64,000 bases of DNA from Ornithinimicrobium tianjinense (GCF_014636495.1 NZ_BMEM01000003.1:1-64000); one strand, 5' to 3'. Positions 49,760 through 60,829 are shown, counted from the first letter of the stretch. Notes: generated from the letters alone by a model not told the origin. Numbers and translations: made by a program.

Positions 49760-52076
49760 CACGCCTCCGAGAGCTCGACGAGGGCGGCCCCGGGCTCCGG
49801 GCTGCCCGACCTCTCCGGCGCCGCGCTCCGCGCCGCGTCGAGGGCCCAGTAGACCGCCTCCGGGGTGGCCGGGCTGGCCAGGTCGACGCTCGTGCCCGCG
49901 GGACCGAAGGCCGCGCACGCCTGGCGCAGCGCCTCGCGCATCGAGAAGGCCAGCATCAGCGGCGGCTCGCCCACGGCCTTGGAGCCGTAGACCGCACCCT
50001 CCTCGTGCGCCCGCTCCAGCAGCGCGACGTGCAGCTCCTCGGGCAGCTCCGAGAGGCTCGGCAGCTTGTAGGTGCTGGCGCTCCGGGTGAGCAGGCGACC
50101 TCGGTGCTCGCCGTCCGACTCGTCCCAGCGCAGGTCCTCCAGCGTGAGCCAGCCGCACCCCTGGACGAAGCCGCCCTCGATCTGGCCGAGGTCGACGAGC
50201 GGCGAGAGGCTGTCCCCCACGTCGTGGACGATGTCGACGCGGCGTGTCCGGTAGGCGCCGGTGAAGCCGTCGACCTCGACCTCGGTGGCGGCGACGCCGT
50301 GGGCGAAGTACTTGAACGGGCTGCCCCGCATGACCGACGGGTCCCAGTCCAGGCCCTCGGTCCGGTAGTAGCCGGCCGCGAACAGCTGGACCCGCTCGAG
50401 GTAGGCGGTGCGCACCAGCTCCTCCCACGGCAGACCGCGGCCGGCGTCGACGGCGTCGAGCCGTTGCCTGATCTGCTCGCAGGCGTGCTTGACGGCACCG
50501 CCGTTGAGGTCCGCCCCGGAGGACGCCGCGGTGGCGGAGGTGTTGGGCACCTTGTCGGTGCGGGTCGGCGCCAGCCGGACCCTCTCGAGCGGGACGCCGA
50601 GGCTGGTGGCCGCGACCTGCAGCATCTTGGTGTGCAGGCCCTGACCCATCTCGGTCCCGCCGTGGTTGACCAGGACCGAGCCGTCCTTGTAGACGTGCAC
50701 GAGCGCACCGGCCTGGTTGAACGCCGTGAAGTTGAACGAGATCCCGAACTTCACCGGCGTGATCGCCAGCCCGCGCCGCACGTGCTCGTGGGTGGAGTTG
50801 AACCGCGCCACCTCCGCGCGCCGCCGCTCCAGCTCGGCACTCTCCGTCACCTGGTCCCAGGCGCGGACGAGCCGGTCGGCCTGGGTGATGACCTGGCCGT
50901 ATGGCGTGTGCTGGCCGTTCTCGTAGAGGTTGCGTCGGCGCAGCTCGTGCGGCTCGATCCCGAGCAGCGGGGCGCACCGGCCGAGGATGTCCTCGAGGAC
51001 GAGCATCCCCTGCGGCCCGCCGAAGCCGCGGAACGCCGTCTGCGAGGTCTTGTGGGTGCGCGAGACCCGACCCGTGAGGCGCACGTCAGGGATCCAGTAG
51101 GCGTTGTCCACGTGGCACAGGGCCCGAGCCAGCACCGGCTCGGACAGGTCGAGGCCCCAGCCGCCGTCCGAGGTCAGCGTCGCCTCCAGGGCCTCGAGCC
51201 GGCCGTCCTCGGCGAAGCCGACCCGCCAGGTGGCGTGGAAGCCGTGCCGCTTGCCGGACATCGTCAGGTCCTGCGTGCGGTTGAGCCGGAGCCTCACCGG
51301 CCGGCCGGTGAGGCGCGCGCCCAGGGCGGCGATCGCGGCATACCCGTGGGGCTGCATCTCCTTGCCGCCGAACCCGCCACCCATGCGCAGGCACTGGACG
51401 GTGACCTCGTGGCTGTGCAGGCCGAGCACGTGGGCAACGATCTCCTGGGTCTCGGAGGGGTGCTGGGTGCTGCACTGCACGAAGATCCGGCCGTCGTCCT
51501 CGACGGTGGCGAGCGAGGCGTGGGTCTCGAGGTAGAAGTGCTCCTGGCCGGCCATCTCGGTGGTCCCCGAGAAGGTGTGCGCCGCGCGCGCCAGGCCCGC
51601 CTCGACGTCGCCGCGCGCGACGGTCGGCCGCGCCCCCTGGAAGCTGTCCGCGGCGATCGCGTCGGCGACGGAGACGAGGGCGGGGAGCGGCTCGTAGTCG
51701 ACCTCGACCGCCGCGGCGCCGAGGCGGGTGGCCTCGAGGGTCTCGCCCAGGACCCAGGCCACCGCGTGGCCGTAGAAGCAGACCTCCGAGGGGAAGAGCG
51801 GCTCGTCGCCCTTGGTGCCCGCATCGTTGACGCCCGGGACGTCGTCCGCGGTGAGCACCCGGACGACCCCGGGCACGTCGTGCGCCGGGCCGGTGCGCAG
51901 CGCGAGGACGCTGGCGTGCGCGTGCGGGGCCTGGACGGGCCAGGCGTGGAGCACGTCCTTGGTGCGGGGCGTCAGGTCGTCGGTGTAGAGCGCCCGGCCG
52001 GTGACGTGGAGCGCGGCCGACTCGTGACGCAGGGCCTGGCCGACCACCGCGTGCTCGGGGCGCCGGGACAGCTGGC

Positions 52077-52080
<4 letters not shown>
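49759..52080 (-). CDS. xdhB: Xanthine dehydrogenase molybdenum-binding subunit
   Basis: A 773-residue large subunit. It has the aldehyde-oxidase/xanthine-dehydrogenase hammerhead start (TGRALYTDDL), CLRMGGGFGGKEMQPHGYAA, SQTAFRGFGGPQGMLVLEDI, LVNHGGTEMGQGLHTKM, PNTSATAASSGADLNGGAV and the C-terminal YGSKAVGEPPLMLAFSMREA, whose Glu is the catalytic base. Length is normal for split bacterial enzymes. It oxidises hypoxanthine and xanthine to urate with the XdhA subunit. Confidence 0.94.
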
Positions 52081-53525
<1,445 letters not shown>

Positions 53526-53541
53526 GCCTGGCCTCCTGCCG

Positions 53542-53581
53542 GGTCCCCGGCGGGACCACCCCGTCCGGCGGGCCGGACGGG
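53542..53581 (-). promoter_or_regulatory. Two small hairpins in the xdhA leader
   Basis: GGTCCC/GGGACC (53542-53557, loop of four) and CCCGTCCGG/CCGGACGGG (53560-53581, loop of four) lie in tandem 17-56 bases before the xdhA ATG. They could form a leader structure or protect the message. The rest of this 180-base gap holds GTTCGGCATGGACAAC (minus strand, about 53617-53632), with weak dyad symmetry, a possible regulator site. Confidence 0.45.
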
Positions 53582-53702
53582 CGCATGGTTGGGGTGCCGC
53601 AGGGACGCCGGTTGTCCATGCCGAACGACGCCCTTGCCCTCTGTGCCTCAGGTCACAGTACCTCTGGCGGGTGCGGGCGGGAAGAGGCCGGGGCGCGACC
53701 GG

Positions 53703-53924
53703 TCAGAGACGCTCGAGCTTGGGGAACGGGCTGGGGATGCGCAGCGTGCGGGTGCCGAAGTTGACGGTCACGGCCGCGGGCTCCTTGTTCACGACGCGGC
53801 CCAGGCCGTAGGACTGGTGCGAGACGCGGTCGTCGACCTCGAAGGTCTCGATCGTCGGCTCGACCCGCGGGGCGAAGGGGCTGGAGGCGAAGTGTCGCCG
53901 CTGGGGTCCTGGGCGGGTAGTCAT
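53703..53924 (-). CDS. Small conserved-looking protein with CarD/KOW-like barrel segment
   Basis: A 73-residue protein. After a basic N-terminus it reads EVDDRVSHQSYGLGRVVNKE, then PAAVTVNFGTRTLRIPSPFPKLERL. The pattern D-R-V-x-H-x-x-Y-G-L-G-R-V-V with following beta strands resembles the barrel of CarD/TRCF RNA-polymerase-interaction or KOW-type proteins, but it is too short for CarD. ATG 53924 has GAAGG upstream. Function unknown; it sits between allE and xdhA in the purine cluster on the same strand. Confidence 0.65.
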   Translation of the reverse strand: MTTRPGPQRRHFASSPFAPRVEPTIETFEVDDRVSHQSYGLGRVVNKEPAAVTVNFGTRTLRIPSPFPKLERL

Positions 53925-53955
53925 CACCTTCAGTATGCGCCCACCGCGGCCGTCG

Positions 53956-54776
53956 TCAGAACGCCAGCGTGGCGTGCCGGTTGACGTCCTTGTAGAGCAG
54001 GTAGCGGAACCGCCCGGGTCCGCCGGCGTAGCAGGCCTGGGGGCAGAACGCCCGCAGCCACATGAAGTCGCCGGCCCCCACCTCGACCCAGTCCTCGTTG
54101 AGCAGGTAGACCGCCTTGCCCTCGAGCACGTAGAGCCCGTGCTCCATGACGTGGGTCTCGGGGAAGGGGATCGCCCCGCCCGGCTCGAAGGTGACGATGT
54201 GACGTGCATGTCGTGGCGCACGTCGGCGGGGTCCGCGAACCGCTGGGTGCGCCACGCGCCGTCGGTGTCCGGCATCGCCACGGCCTCGACGGCGCGCTCG
54301 TGGGTCACGAACGCCTCGGGCACCTCGATCCCGTCGACGCGCTGGTAGGCCTTGCGGATCCAGTGGAAGGTCGCGACCTCGGTGCCGTGGTTGCGCAGGA
54401 CCCAGTCCGCACCCGGGGGCAGGTAGGCGTAACCGCCGGCGTCGAGCTCGTGCGCCTGCCCGTCGAGGGTGAGCGTCACCACGCCGTCCACGACGAAGAT
54501 CACCGCCTCGGCACGCTCGTCGGTCTCCGGCCGGTCCGAGCCACCGCCCGGGGCGACCTCCACGACATACTGCGAGAACGTCTCCGCGAAACCGGACAGG
54601 GGCCGCGCGATCACCCACAGCCTCGTGCCGTCCCAGTGCGGGAGCGCGCTGGTGACGATGTCGGTCATCGTGCCGTGCGGGAGGACCGCGTAGGCCGTGG
54701 TGAAGCGTGCAGAACCATGGTTGGTCGTGAGCCGGGTCTGCGGGGGCAGTCCCCCGGGCGGGGTGGCGTAGCTCAT
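53956..54776 (-). pseudogene. allE: (S)-ureidoglycine aminohydrolase gene with a one-base deletion
   Basis: Two frames together give a full bicupin AllE. The first part has SYATPPGGLPPQTRLTTNHG, MTDIVTSALPHWDGTRLWVI, YAYLPPGADWVLRNHG and DPADVRHDMHV. The second part, in another frame, has IVTFEPGGAIPFPETHVMEH, LNEDWVEVGAGDFMWLRAFC and GRFRYLLYKDVNRHATL. The break is at 54200-54201, where CACGTCAACATC is expected on the minus strand but CACGTCACATC is found. AllE releases ammonia from ureidoglycine after allantoate breakdown. As written only the first cupin is made, without the C-terminal active-site cupin. A single-base sequencing error cannot be excluded. The start overlaps the allB stop. 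Confidence 0.87.
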
Positions 54777-56173
54777 GCGAGTCCTCTCTCGAGCAGGCGC
54801 CCGCGGGGCGGGGCGTCGTCGGTGACGGGTATGCCGCGCAGCCAGGTCCGCCGGACCGCACCGGTCAGGTGGCGGTCGGCGTAGGCGGAGACAGGGTTCT
54901 TGTGCCTCAGCCGCGCCACGTCGACGTCCCACTCCGCCTCGGGGGCGAACGCGACGAGGTCCGCGTCGGCGCCGACCTCGATCCGTCCCTTGGTGGTCAG
55001 GCCGACGAGGTCGGCGGGGGCGGTCGCCATCCAGCGGACGACGTCGGCGAGGGGTATGCCGCGTCGGCGCGCCTCGGTCCAGACCAGCGGCAGGCCGAGC
55101 TGCAGGGAGGCGATGCCACCCCAGGCGGTGCCGAAGTCGCCGGTGTCGAGGTGCTTGAGGTCGGCGGTCGACGGCGAGTGGTCGGAGACGACGAGGTCGA
55201 CGTCGCCGGCGGTCAGGGCCTCCCAGAGGCGGTCCTGGTTGGCGTGGTCGCGGATGGGCGGGCAGCACTTGTACTGCGTGCCGCCGGTCGGGACGTCCTC
55301 GGCGGCGATCGTCAGGTAGTGCGGGCAGGTCTCGACGGTGACGGGGACGCCGTCGGCGCGGGCGTCGTGCAGGGCCGGGACGGCGTCGGCGGCCGAGAGG
55401 TGGAGGACGTGCGCGCGACCGCCGGTGCGGCGGGCCTCGGAGATGACGCGCTCGACGGCCGTGGTCTCGGCCGAGGTCGGGCGGGAGGCGAGGAAAGCGT
55501 CATACGAGAGGGGGGAGGCGGGGGCGTGCCGCGCGAGGTCGGCGGCGTCCTCGGCGTGGACGATCATGAGGGCGCCGATGCGGGCCGTCTCGTCCATCGC
55601 CGCGGCGAAGACCCCCGGCTCCAGGTGCGGGAACTCCTCCACGCCGGAGTCGGCGAGGAAGCACTTGAAGCCGAAGACGCCGGCCTCGTGCAGCGCCTCG
55701 AGGTCGCCGAGGTGGTCGGGCACCGCGCCGCCCCAGAAGCCCACGTCGACGACGACCTGGTCGCGGGCGACGTCCTGCTTGAGACGGAGGGCCTCGACGG
55801 TGACCGTGGACGGGATGCTGTTGAGCGGCATGTCGACGATGGTCGTGACGCCGCCTGCCGCCGCGGCGCGGGTCGCGCTGGCGAAGCCCTCCCACTCGGT
55901 GCGGCCGGGCTCGTTGACGTGGACGTGGGTGTCGACGAGGCCGGGCAGGAGCACCTCGTCGTCGGCGAGCTCGACGACGTCGGCGGCAAGCGCGTCGGAG
56001 CCCCTGCCGCTGGCGGGGCCCTGCGGGTCCCACTCCTCGACCCAGACGATGCGGCCCTCGTGCACGCCGAGCACCGCCGGCCGCTCGGTGCCCTCGACGA
56101 CCGCACGGCGGGCCCGGACCACGAGGTCCAGGGGGGCGGGGTCCAGGGGGGCGGGCTCACCAGCGATGCTCAT
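54773..56173 (-). CDS. allB: Allantoinase
   Basis: A 466-residue cyclic amidohydrolase that opens allantoin to allantoate. The metal site is GLVDTHVHVNEPGRTEWEGF, the carboxylated Lys lies in GVFGFKCFLADSG, further ligands are MIVHAEDAAD and AHVLHLSAADAVP, and the Asp motif is DLVVSDHSPSTADLK. The start ATG 56173 is chosen over a longer frame that runs into the intergenic repeats. It overlaps the allE start at its 3' end. Confidence 0.94.
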   Translation of the reverse strand: MSIAGEPAPLDPAPLDLVVRARRAVVEGTERPAVLGVHEGRIVWVEEWDPQGPASGRGSDALAADVVELADDEVLLPGLVDTHVHVNEPGRTEWEGFASATRAAAAGGVTTIVDMPLNSIPSTVTVEALRLKQDVARDQVVVDVGFWGGAVPDHLGDLEALHEAGVFGFKCFLADSGVEEFPHLEPGVFAAAMDETARIGALMIVHAEDAADLARHAPASPLSYDAFLASRPTSAETTAVERVISEARRTGGRAHVLHLSAADAVPALHDARADGVPVTVETCPHYLTIAAEDVPTGGTQYKCCPPIRDHANQDRLWEALTAGDVDLVVSDHSPSTADLKHLDTGDFGTAWGGIASLQLGLPLVWTEARRRGIPLADVVRWMATAPADLVGLTTKGRIEVGADADLVAFAPEAEWDVDVARLRHKNPVSAYADRHLTGAVRRTWLRGIPVTDDAPPRGRLLERGLA

Positions 56174-56185
56174 GGAGCCATCTTC

Positions 56186-56299
56186 ACCCACCCACCCACC
56201 CACCCACCCCGACCGGACAGGCGTTAGTGCCAGACCGGACAGGCGTTCCTGCCACACCAGACAGGCGCTAGTGCAACACCGGACAGGCAGTAGTGACAG
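56186..56299 (+). repeat. CCCA microsatellite and 22-bp tandem repeat array 2 (four units)
   Basis: Six CCCA-type units at 56186-56210 lead into four 22-base units at 56212-56299, each beginning ACCGGACAGGCG or a one-base variant and ending TTAGTGCCAG, TTCCTGCCAC, CTAGTGCAAC or GTAGTGACAG. The unit is the same family as the array at 15949-16058. It lies immediately upstream of allB. The following 170 bases (56300-56467) hold no recognisable feature. Confidence 0.9.
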
Positions 56300-56467
56300 A
56301 CGGTCCGCAGCACCTGGCCTTGGCTCACCCGGAAGATGGGTTGGGGGACCGAATGCTTCACGCGCGTGAGAGGGAAGCTGCTGCTGCCATGAGCGGCAAT
56401 GATCCCCCCGCTGACGTTGACGTCAAGCGCCTCGTCCTGCACAGCCGCGTGCCCGAGTCAGGTCTGG

Positions 56468-56645
56468 CACGAACGGCTGTCCGGTTGGGCCAGGTGTGGC
56501 ACTAACGCCTGTCCGGTCCGGCAGGAACGCCTGTCCGGTTGGGCCAGGTGTGGCACTAACGCCTGTCCGGTGTGGCAGGAACGCCTGTCCGGTGTGGCAG
56601 GAACGCCTGTCCGGTCGGGTCGGGTGTGGCACTAACGCCTGTCCG
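56468..56645 (-). repeat. 22/32-bp tandem repeat array 3 (about seven units, opposite orientation)
   Basis: Units ending AACGCCTGTCCGGT repeat seven times on the plus strand, that is the reverse complement of arrays 1 and 2. Spacing alternates between 22 bases (GTGGCAGGAACGCCTGTCCG) and 32 bases (with TGGGCCAGGTGTGGCACTAA inserted). Array 3 ends seven bases before the glxK stop. With array 2 it forms a large inverted pair across the allB-glxK gap. Confidence 0.9.
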
Positions 56646-56651
56646 GTGGGG

Positions 56652-57767
56652 TCAGGGCAGGAGGGCGGCGAGCTGCCGGCCGACCTCCTCCAGCAGCGGG
56701 CCGGGGCGCTCGAAGGACTCCCGCGGGGTCGTGGCGAGGTCCGCGATGGCCCAGGCGCGCACGATGCCGGCCTCGGCCAGCCGCTCGGGGGTGAGCAGGA
56801 TCGCCCCGGCCACGGCGACGACCGGGATCCCGGCCTCCCGCGCCTCGGCGGCCACCCCGGCCGGGGCCTTCCCGTGCAGCGTCTGCTCGTCCAGCGCACC
56901 CTCCCCGGTCACGACCAGGTCGGAGCCCGGCAGCGCGTCGTGGAAACCGGTCAGCTCCAGCACGACGTCCACCCCGGGCCGCAGCGCGGCACCGAGGAGG
57001 GCGAGCGCGGCATACCCGACACCGCCGGCCGCACCGGCGCCTGCCGCGTCGCGCTGGTCCTGGCCGGTGGTGCGGGCGACGACGTCGGCGAGGTGGGCGA
57101 GGTTGGCGTCGAGCTGCTCGACGTGGTCGGGGGTCGCCCCCTTCTGCGGGCCGTAGACCGCGGCCGCGCCCTTGGTGCCGGTGAGCGGGTTGTCGACGTC
57201 GCACGCCACGACGAGCTCGACCTCCGCGAGCCGCGGGTGCAGGCCGGACAGGTCGACGGTCTCCAGGCTCGCCAGCCCGCCACCGCCGGGGCCGACCGGC
57301 GCCCCGTCCGCGTCGAGCAACCGCGCGCCGAGCGCCACGAGCATCCCGGCGCCGCCGTCGGTCGACGCGCTCCCGCCGATCCCGACGAGCACCTCCTCGG
57401 CACCGCGGTCGAGCGCGTGGGCGATCGCCTCCCCGAGCCCTGCACTGGTCGCCTCCAGCGGGGCACGGTCGTCGCCCAGTCGGGCCAGCCCGCACACCTC
57501 GGCCATCTCGACGACGGCTCGGGTGCCGTGCACGACATACCGGGTCGGGGCGGGCACGCCCAGCGCGTCCGAGGCGGTGAGCTGCACGTCGGTGTAGCCG
57601 ACCTCGGTCGCGGCGTCGAGCAGGCCGTCGCCGCCGTCGGCGACCGGCGCGGTCGCGACCTCCACGTCGGGGCGGGCCTGCAGGATCCCGGCCCGCAGGT
57701 GCTCGCAGACCTGGGCGGCGGTGAGGGTGCCCTTGAACTTGTCGGGGGCGAGGAGGATGCGCGTCAT
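56652..57767 (-). CDS. glxK: Glycerate kinase
   Basis: A 371-residue GckA/GlxK-type kinase: ILLAPDKFKGTLTAAQVCEH, VADGGDGLLDAA, GIGGSASTDGGAGMLVALGA, ACDVDNPLTGTKGAAAVYGP and VVTGEGALDEQTLHGKAPAG. It phosphorylates glycerate derived from glyoxylate by the tartronate-semialdehyde route, linking purine breakdown to glycolysis. It lies nine bases after uraH in the pucL-uraD-uraH-glxK unit. The ligase and reductase that make glycerate are not in this window. Confidence 0.92.
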   Translation of the reverse strand: MTRILLAPDKFKGTLTAAQVCEHLRAGILQARPDVEVATAPVADGGDGLLDAATEVGYTDVQLTASDALGVPAPTRYVVHGTRAVVEMAEVCGLARLGDDRAPLEATSAGLGEAIAHALDRGAEEVLVGIGGSASTDGGAGMLVALGARLLDADGAPVGPGGGGLASLETVDLSGLHPRLAEVELVVACDVDNPLTGTKGAAAVYGPQKGATPDHVEQLDANLAHLADVVARTTGQDQRDAAGAGAAGGVGYAALALLGAALRPGVDVVLELTGFHDALPGSDLVVTGEGALDEQTLHGKAPAGVAAEAREAGIPVVAVAGAILLTPERLAEAGIVRAWAIADLATTPRESFERPGPLLEEVGRQLAALLP

Positions 57768-57776
57768 GGTCCTGTT

Positions 57777-58097
57777 CTAGCTGCCGCGGTAGGTCGAGTA
57801 GCCATAGGGGTTGAGCAGCAGCGGCACGTGGTAGTGCGCCGCGTCGCCGACGGTGAAGGTGATCCCGACGCTCGGGTAGAAGCTCTCCTGGCCGGTGGCC
57901 GCATGGTAGGCCCCAGTGGCGAAGCTCAGGACGTAGACACCGGGGTGCAGCTCCGGGCCGAGGGGGCGGACGCGGCCGTCGGCGTCGGTCCTCGCCTCGC
58001 CGAGGCGCTCCCCGGTCGCGCTGGTCAGCGTGACCGCGACGCCCTCCGCCGGCCGCCCGAGCGCGGTGTCGAGCACGTGCGTCGACAGGGTCGCCAC
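57777..58097 (-). CDS. uraH: 5-hydroxyisourate hydrolase
   Basis: A 106-residue transthyretin-related enzyme. LSTHVLDTALGRPAEGVAVT carries the active-site His, HYHVPLLLNPYGYSTYRGS the remaining His and the C-terminal Y-R-G-S signature that separates these hydrolases from transthyretin. It opens 5-hydroxyisourate to OHCU. GTG 58097 directly abuts the uraD stop region. Confidence 0.95.
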   Translation of the reverse strand: MATLSTHVLDTALGRPAEGVAVTLTSATGERLGEARTDADGRVRPLGPELHPGVYVLSFATGAYHAATGQESFYPSVGITFTVGDAAHYHVPLLLNPYGYSTYRGS

Positions 58098-58098
58098 G

Positions 58099-58602
58099 TC
58101 AGACCGCCTCCTCGAGCCGCAGCAGCGCGATCTGCCGCAGGTTGTCGACGACCTCGGCACGCTCGGCGTCGTCGTCGTTGCCGAGCCGTCGCTGCAGCTC
58201 GGCCAGGATCTCCTCGCCGTCGCGGCCGGCCGCGCGGATGAGGAAGACCCGGTCGAACCTCTGCTCGTATGCCGCGTTGCCGCTGGCCAGGCGCGTCGCC
58301 AGGTCCGTGTCGGCGCTGTCCACGCCCGCCTGCTCGCGGCCGGAGGCCTGCTGGTTGTGGCCCGCGCCGGCCCGCTCCCCGATGCGGGGGTGCCCCGCGA
58401 GCGCCGCGTCCAGCTCGGCCGCGGTGAGGCTGCGGGCGGCGAGGTCGGCGGTGCGGACCAGGGCCACGCGATCGCCGTACGGACGGCCGGCCAGCACCTC
58501 CTCCACCCAGCGGTCGACGTCGAGGCAGCCGCGCAGCAGGGCCCGCGCCTCCTCGTCGGGCATCGTGTCGAAGGGCAGCGCGCCCGTCGCCCCCGGCCTC
58601 AC
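58099..58602 (-). CDS. uraD: OHCU decarboxylase
   Basis: A 167-residue enzyme that decarboxylates 2-oxo-4-hydroxy-4-carboxy-5-ureidoimidazoline to S-allantoin. LPFDTMPDEEARALLRGCLD opens the protein; the catalytic His is in LAGHPRIGERAGAG; YEQRFDRVFLIRAAGRDGEE and ELQRRLGNDDDAE complete the family pattern. GTG 58602 overlaps the uricase stop, so the two are translationally coupled. Confidence 0.94.
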   Translation of the reverse strand: MRPGATGALPFDTMPDEEARALLRGCLDVDRWVEEVLAGRPYGDRVALVRTADLAARSLTAAELDAALAGHPRIGERAGAGHNQQASGREQAGVDSADTDLATRLASGNAAYEQRFDRVFLIRAAGRDGEEILAELQRRLGNDDDAERAEVVDNLRQIALLRLEEAV

Positions 58603-59519
58603 ACGAACCCCGGGACGGCGGTCCACGCCTCGCCCGCGTCGCCCGCGTCCTCGCGCGCGACGGTGGCCTCGATCAGGCCGTAGGGACGGTCGGCGGCGAT
58701 GAACACCTCACCGTTGTTCTCGACACCGAAGCGCCCGAGGTCGTAGAGGAAGTGGTGCTTGTTGGGCGCCGAGAAGCGGATCTCCGCGACCTGCGGCTGG
58801 GTCTCCAGCACCGCGCGGCCCATCGCGTAGAGCGTCTCCTGCAGGGCCCGGCTGTAGGTCGTCGCGAAGGTCGACAGCAGGGTCGCCCGCACCTCCGCGT
58901 AGGCCGCGTCGAGGTCGACACCCTCCGTGCCGGACCACCGCCACCGGGCGGTGAGCGAGGTGGCCATGATGCGGTCGTCGGTCTCCTCGAGCGTGGTGTA
59001 GGCGTCCTTGAGGAAGCCGCGGAACTCCGAGCCGGTGGACTTGAGCACCACGAGGTCCTGCAGCCCCGACAGCACCCAGGTGCGCTGCTCCGCCCCGCGC
59101 CCCGCCACCGTCACCACGCAGGTGCGGGTCTCGGTGCCCCGCCTCACGAAGCTGTGGTCGTGGCCGTCCGGGCTGCCCTCCACCGCGATCCGGTCCCAGG
59201 CCTGCTCCTCGACCCGCACCTGCGCGGCGGTCGCGGCCGGGGCGGCGTCGAGGAAGTGCGAGGCGAGGGCGACGGCATACTCCTCCGGGGAGGAGACCCC
59301 GACCTCCTTGGCGTAGGCGAAGGCGGTGTTCTTCTGCGTGTCGGTGGGCAGCACGTCGGCCTGGTCGCCGTCGGTGTGCGCGCGGGAGAAGTCGCCGCGC
59401 AGCGAGGTGGAGACGTTGAGGTCGCGGATCTCGTGGCGGGGGGTGTCGCGCACGATCCGCACGACGCGGTTCTCCGCCTTGCCGTACTGGTTGGCGCCGA
59501 GCACGATCCCGTCGGTCAT
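58599..59519 (-). CDS. pucL: Urate oxidase (uricase)
   Basis: A 306-residue cofactor-free uricase. GANQYGKAENRVVRIVRD contains the catalytic Lys, TDTQKNTAFAYAKEVGVSSP the catalytic Thr, and VLKSTGSEFRGFLKDAYTTL and FSAPNKHHFLYDLGRFG the other family blocks. A TAGGTT -10 box ends six bases before the ATG without a ribosome site, suggesting leaderless start of the pucL-uraD-uraH-glxK transcript. It oxidises urate to 5-hydroxyisourate. Confidence 0.95.
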   Translation of the reverse strand: MTDGIVLGANQYGKAENRVVRIVRDTPRHEIRDLNVSTSLRGDFSRAHTDGDQADVLPTDTQKNTAFAYAKEVGVSSPEEYAVALASHFLDAAPAATAAQVRVEEQAWDRIAVEGSPDGHDHSFVRRGTETRTCVVTVAGRGAEQRTWVLSGLQDLVVLKSTGSEFRGFLKDAYTTLEETDDRIMATSLTARWRWSGTEGVDLDAAYAEVRATLLSTFATTYSRALQETLYAMGRAVLETQPQVAEIRFSAPNKHHFLYDLGRFGVENNGEVFIAADRPYGLIEATVAREDAGDAGEAWTAVPGFV

Positions 59520-59572
59520 GGGCCGAACCTAGGTGCGGGGCGGGAGCCCGTCAAGGTATGCCGTGGGCCGGG

Positions 59573-60829
59573 TCAGGCGCGGCGGGGCCGCGCCAGCGCC
59601 TCGAGCTCGGCGGCGGGGAGACCGACCGCGCGCTCCACCTCCTCGGGGCCCAGAGCACCGCAGTCGAGGCCTCTCACGACGAGGTCGGCGAGGGTCCGGG
59701 CGGTCGCCGGCTCGTCCATGACGGTGCCGCCGACCTGGTCGAGGTAGTCGCGCAGGCGCCGGGCGGCCGCCGGGAGGTGCTCGCGGTAGAAGGCGTAGGT
59801 GGCGGCGAACCGGCTCGGCAGCTGGGCGGGGTGGAGGTCCCAGCCCTGGTAGTAGCCGCGCTCGAGGGAACGTCGGACCAGCCGCAGGTGCCGCGCCCAG
59901 CCGTCGCGGACCTGGCTGTCGGTGCCGACGGGCAGGATGTTGGTCGAGCCGTCGGAGAGGCGGACGCCGGTGCCGGCCGCGGCCGCCTGCATGACGAGCT
60001 TGGCGTGGTCGGCGACGGGGTGCTCCATGGACTGGAAGGGGGCGGGTATGCCGCAGAAGGCGGAGTAGTCGTAGGTGCCGTAGTGCAGGCCGCTGGCCCG
60101 GCGGTCGCTCGCGTGGATCATCCGGGCGACGAGGGCCGTGCCGTCGGGGCCGAGGACCGACTGCGGGGTCTCGACCTGGATCTCGAAGCGCAGCGTGCGG
60201 TCGGGCAGGCCGACCGCGCCCTCGAGCCGCTCGCACACGCGCACCATCGCCGCGACCTGGGCCACGCTGGTGACCTTGGGCAGCGTGACCGCGACCCGGT
60301 CGAACGAGCCGCCGGCGGCGTGCAGGCCCTGGACGAAGCGGGTCAGCGTGCGCACGCCCCGGGCTCGCGTCGGGCCCTCGAAGGACCGGAACCGGATGCC
60401 CGCGAAGGGTGGGGCCGTGCCGTCGCGCTGGGTCTGCGCCAGGGCGGCGGCGGCCGCGTCGACGTGCGCGTCCTCCTCCACGTCGGGGTGGCGGCCGTAG
60501 CCGTCCTCGAGGTCGATGCGCAGGTCCTCGACCGGCTCGCGGTCGAGCTTGGCGGCGACGAGCCCGAGGAGCTGGTCGGCCGGCACGGTCGTGTGGCTGG
60601 CGAGCAGCTCGGCGAGGGTGGCCTCGTGCTCGGTCAGGGCCGCCCGGGCCTGCGCGCCCCAGCGCTGCACGAGGTGGGCGTCGTAGACATGTGCGGGGAC
60701 GTAGACCGTGTGGACCGGTTGACGGGAGGCGGTGTCGCCGGGGAACCGCGAGACCAGGGCCGCGTCGTCCTCCCGGAGCAGCTCGTCGAGCTCGGCGGTG
60801 AGGTGGTCTGCGAGCTGGTCGGAGGACAT
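59573..60829 (-). CDS. DUF6986 / HpcH-HpaI aldolase-like protein
   Basis: A 418-residue protein with an aldolase/citrate-lyase-like barrel: EDLRIDLEDGYGRHPDVEED (metal-binding Glu/Asp segment), IRFRSFEGPTRARGVRTLTR, VAVTLPKVTSVAQVAAMV, LRFEIQVETPQSVLGPDG and SDRRASGLHYGTYDYSAFCG. It is likely a lyase acting on a small keto acid. As I recall, relatives are often near uricase genes in actinobacteria, which suits a role at the glyoxylate end of the pathway. TACAGT ends seven bases before ATG 60829, so I use that start; GTG 60847 is possible. Confidence 0.75.
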   Translation of the reverse strand: MSSDQLADHLTAELDELLREDDAALVSRFPGDTASRQPVHTVYVPAHVYDAHLVQRWGAQARAALTEHEATLAELLASHTTVPADQLLGLVAAKLDREPVEDLRIDLEDGYGRHPDVEEDAHVDAAAAALAQTQRDGTAPPFAGIRFRSFEGPTRARGVRTLTRFVQGLHAAGGSFDRVAVTLPKVTSVAQVAAMVRVCERLEGAVGLPDRTLRFEIQVETPQSVLGPDGTALVARMIHASDRRASGLHYGTYDYSAFCGIPAPFQSMEHPVADHAKLVMQAAAAGTGVRLSDGSTNILPVGTDSQVRDGWARHLRLVRRSLERGYYQGWDLHPAQLPSRFAATYAFYREHLPAAARRLRDYLDQVGGTVMDEPATARTLADLVVRGLDCGALGPEEVERAVGLPAAELEALARPRRA

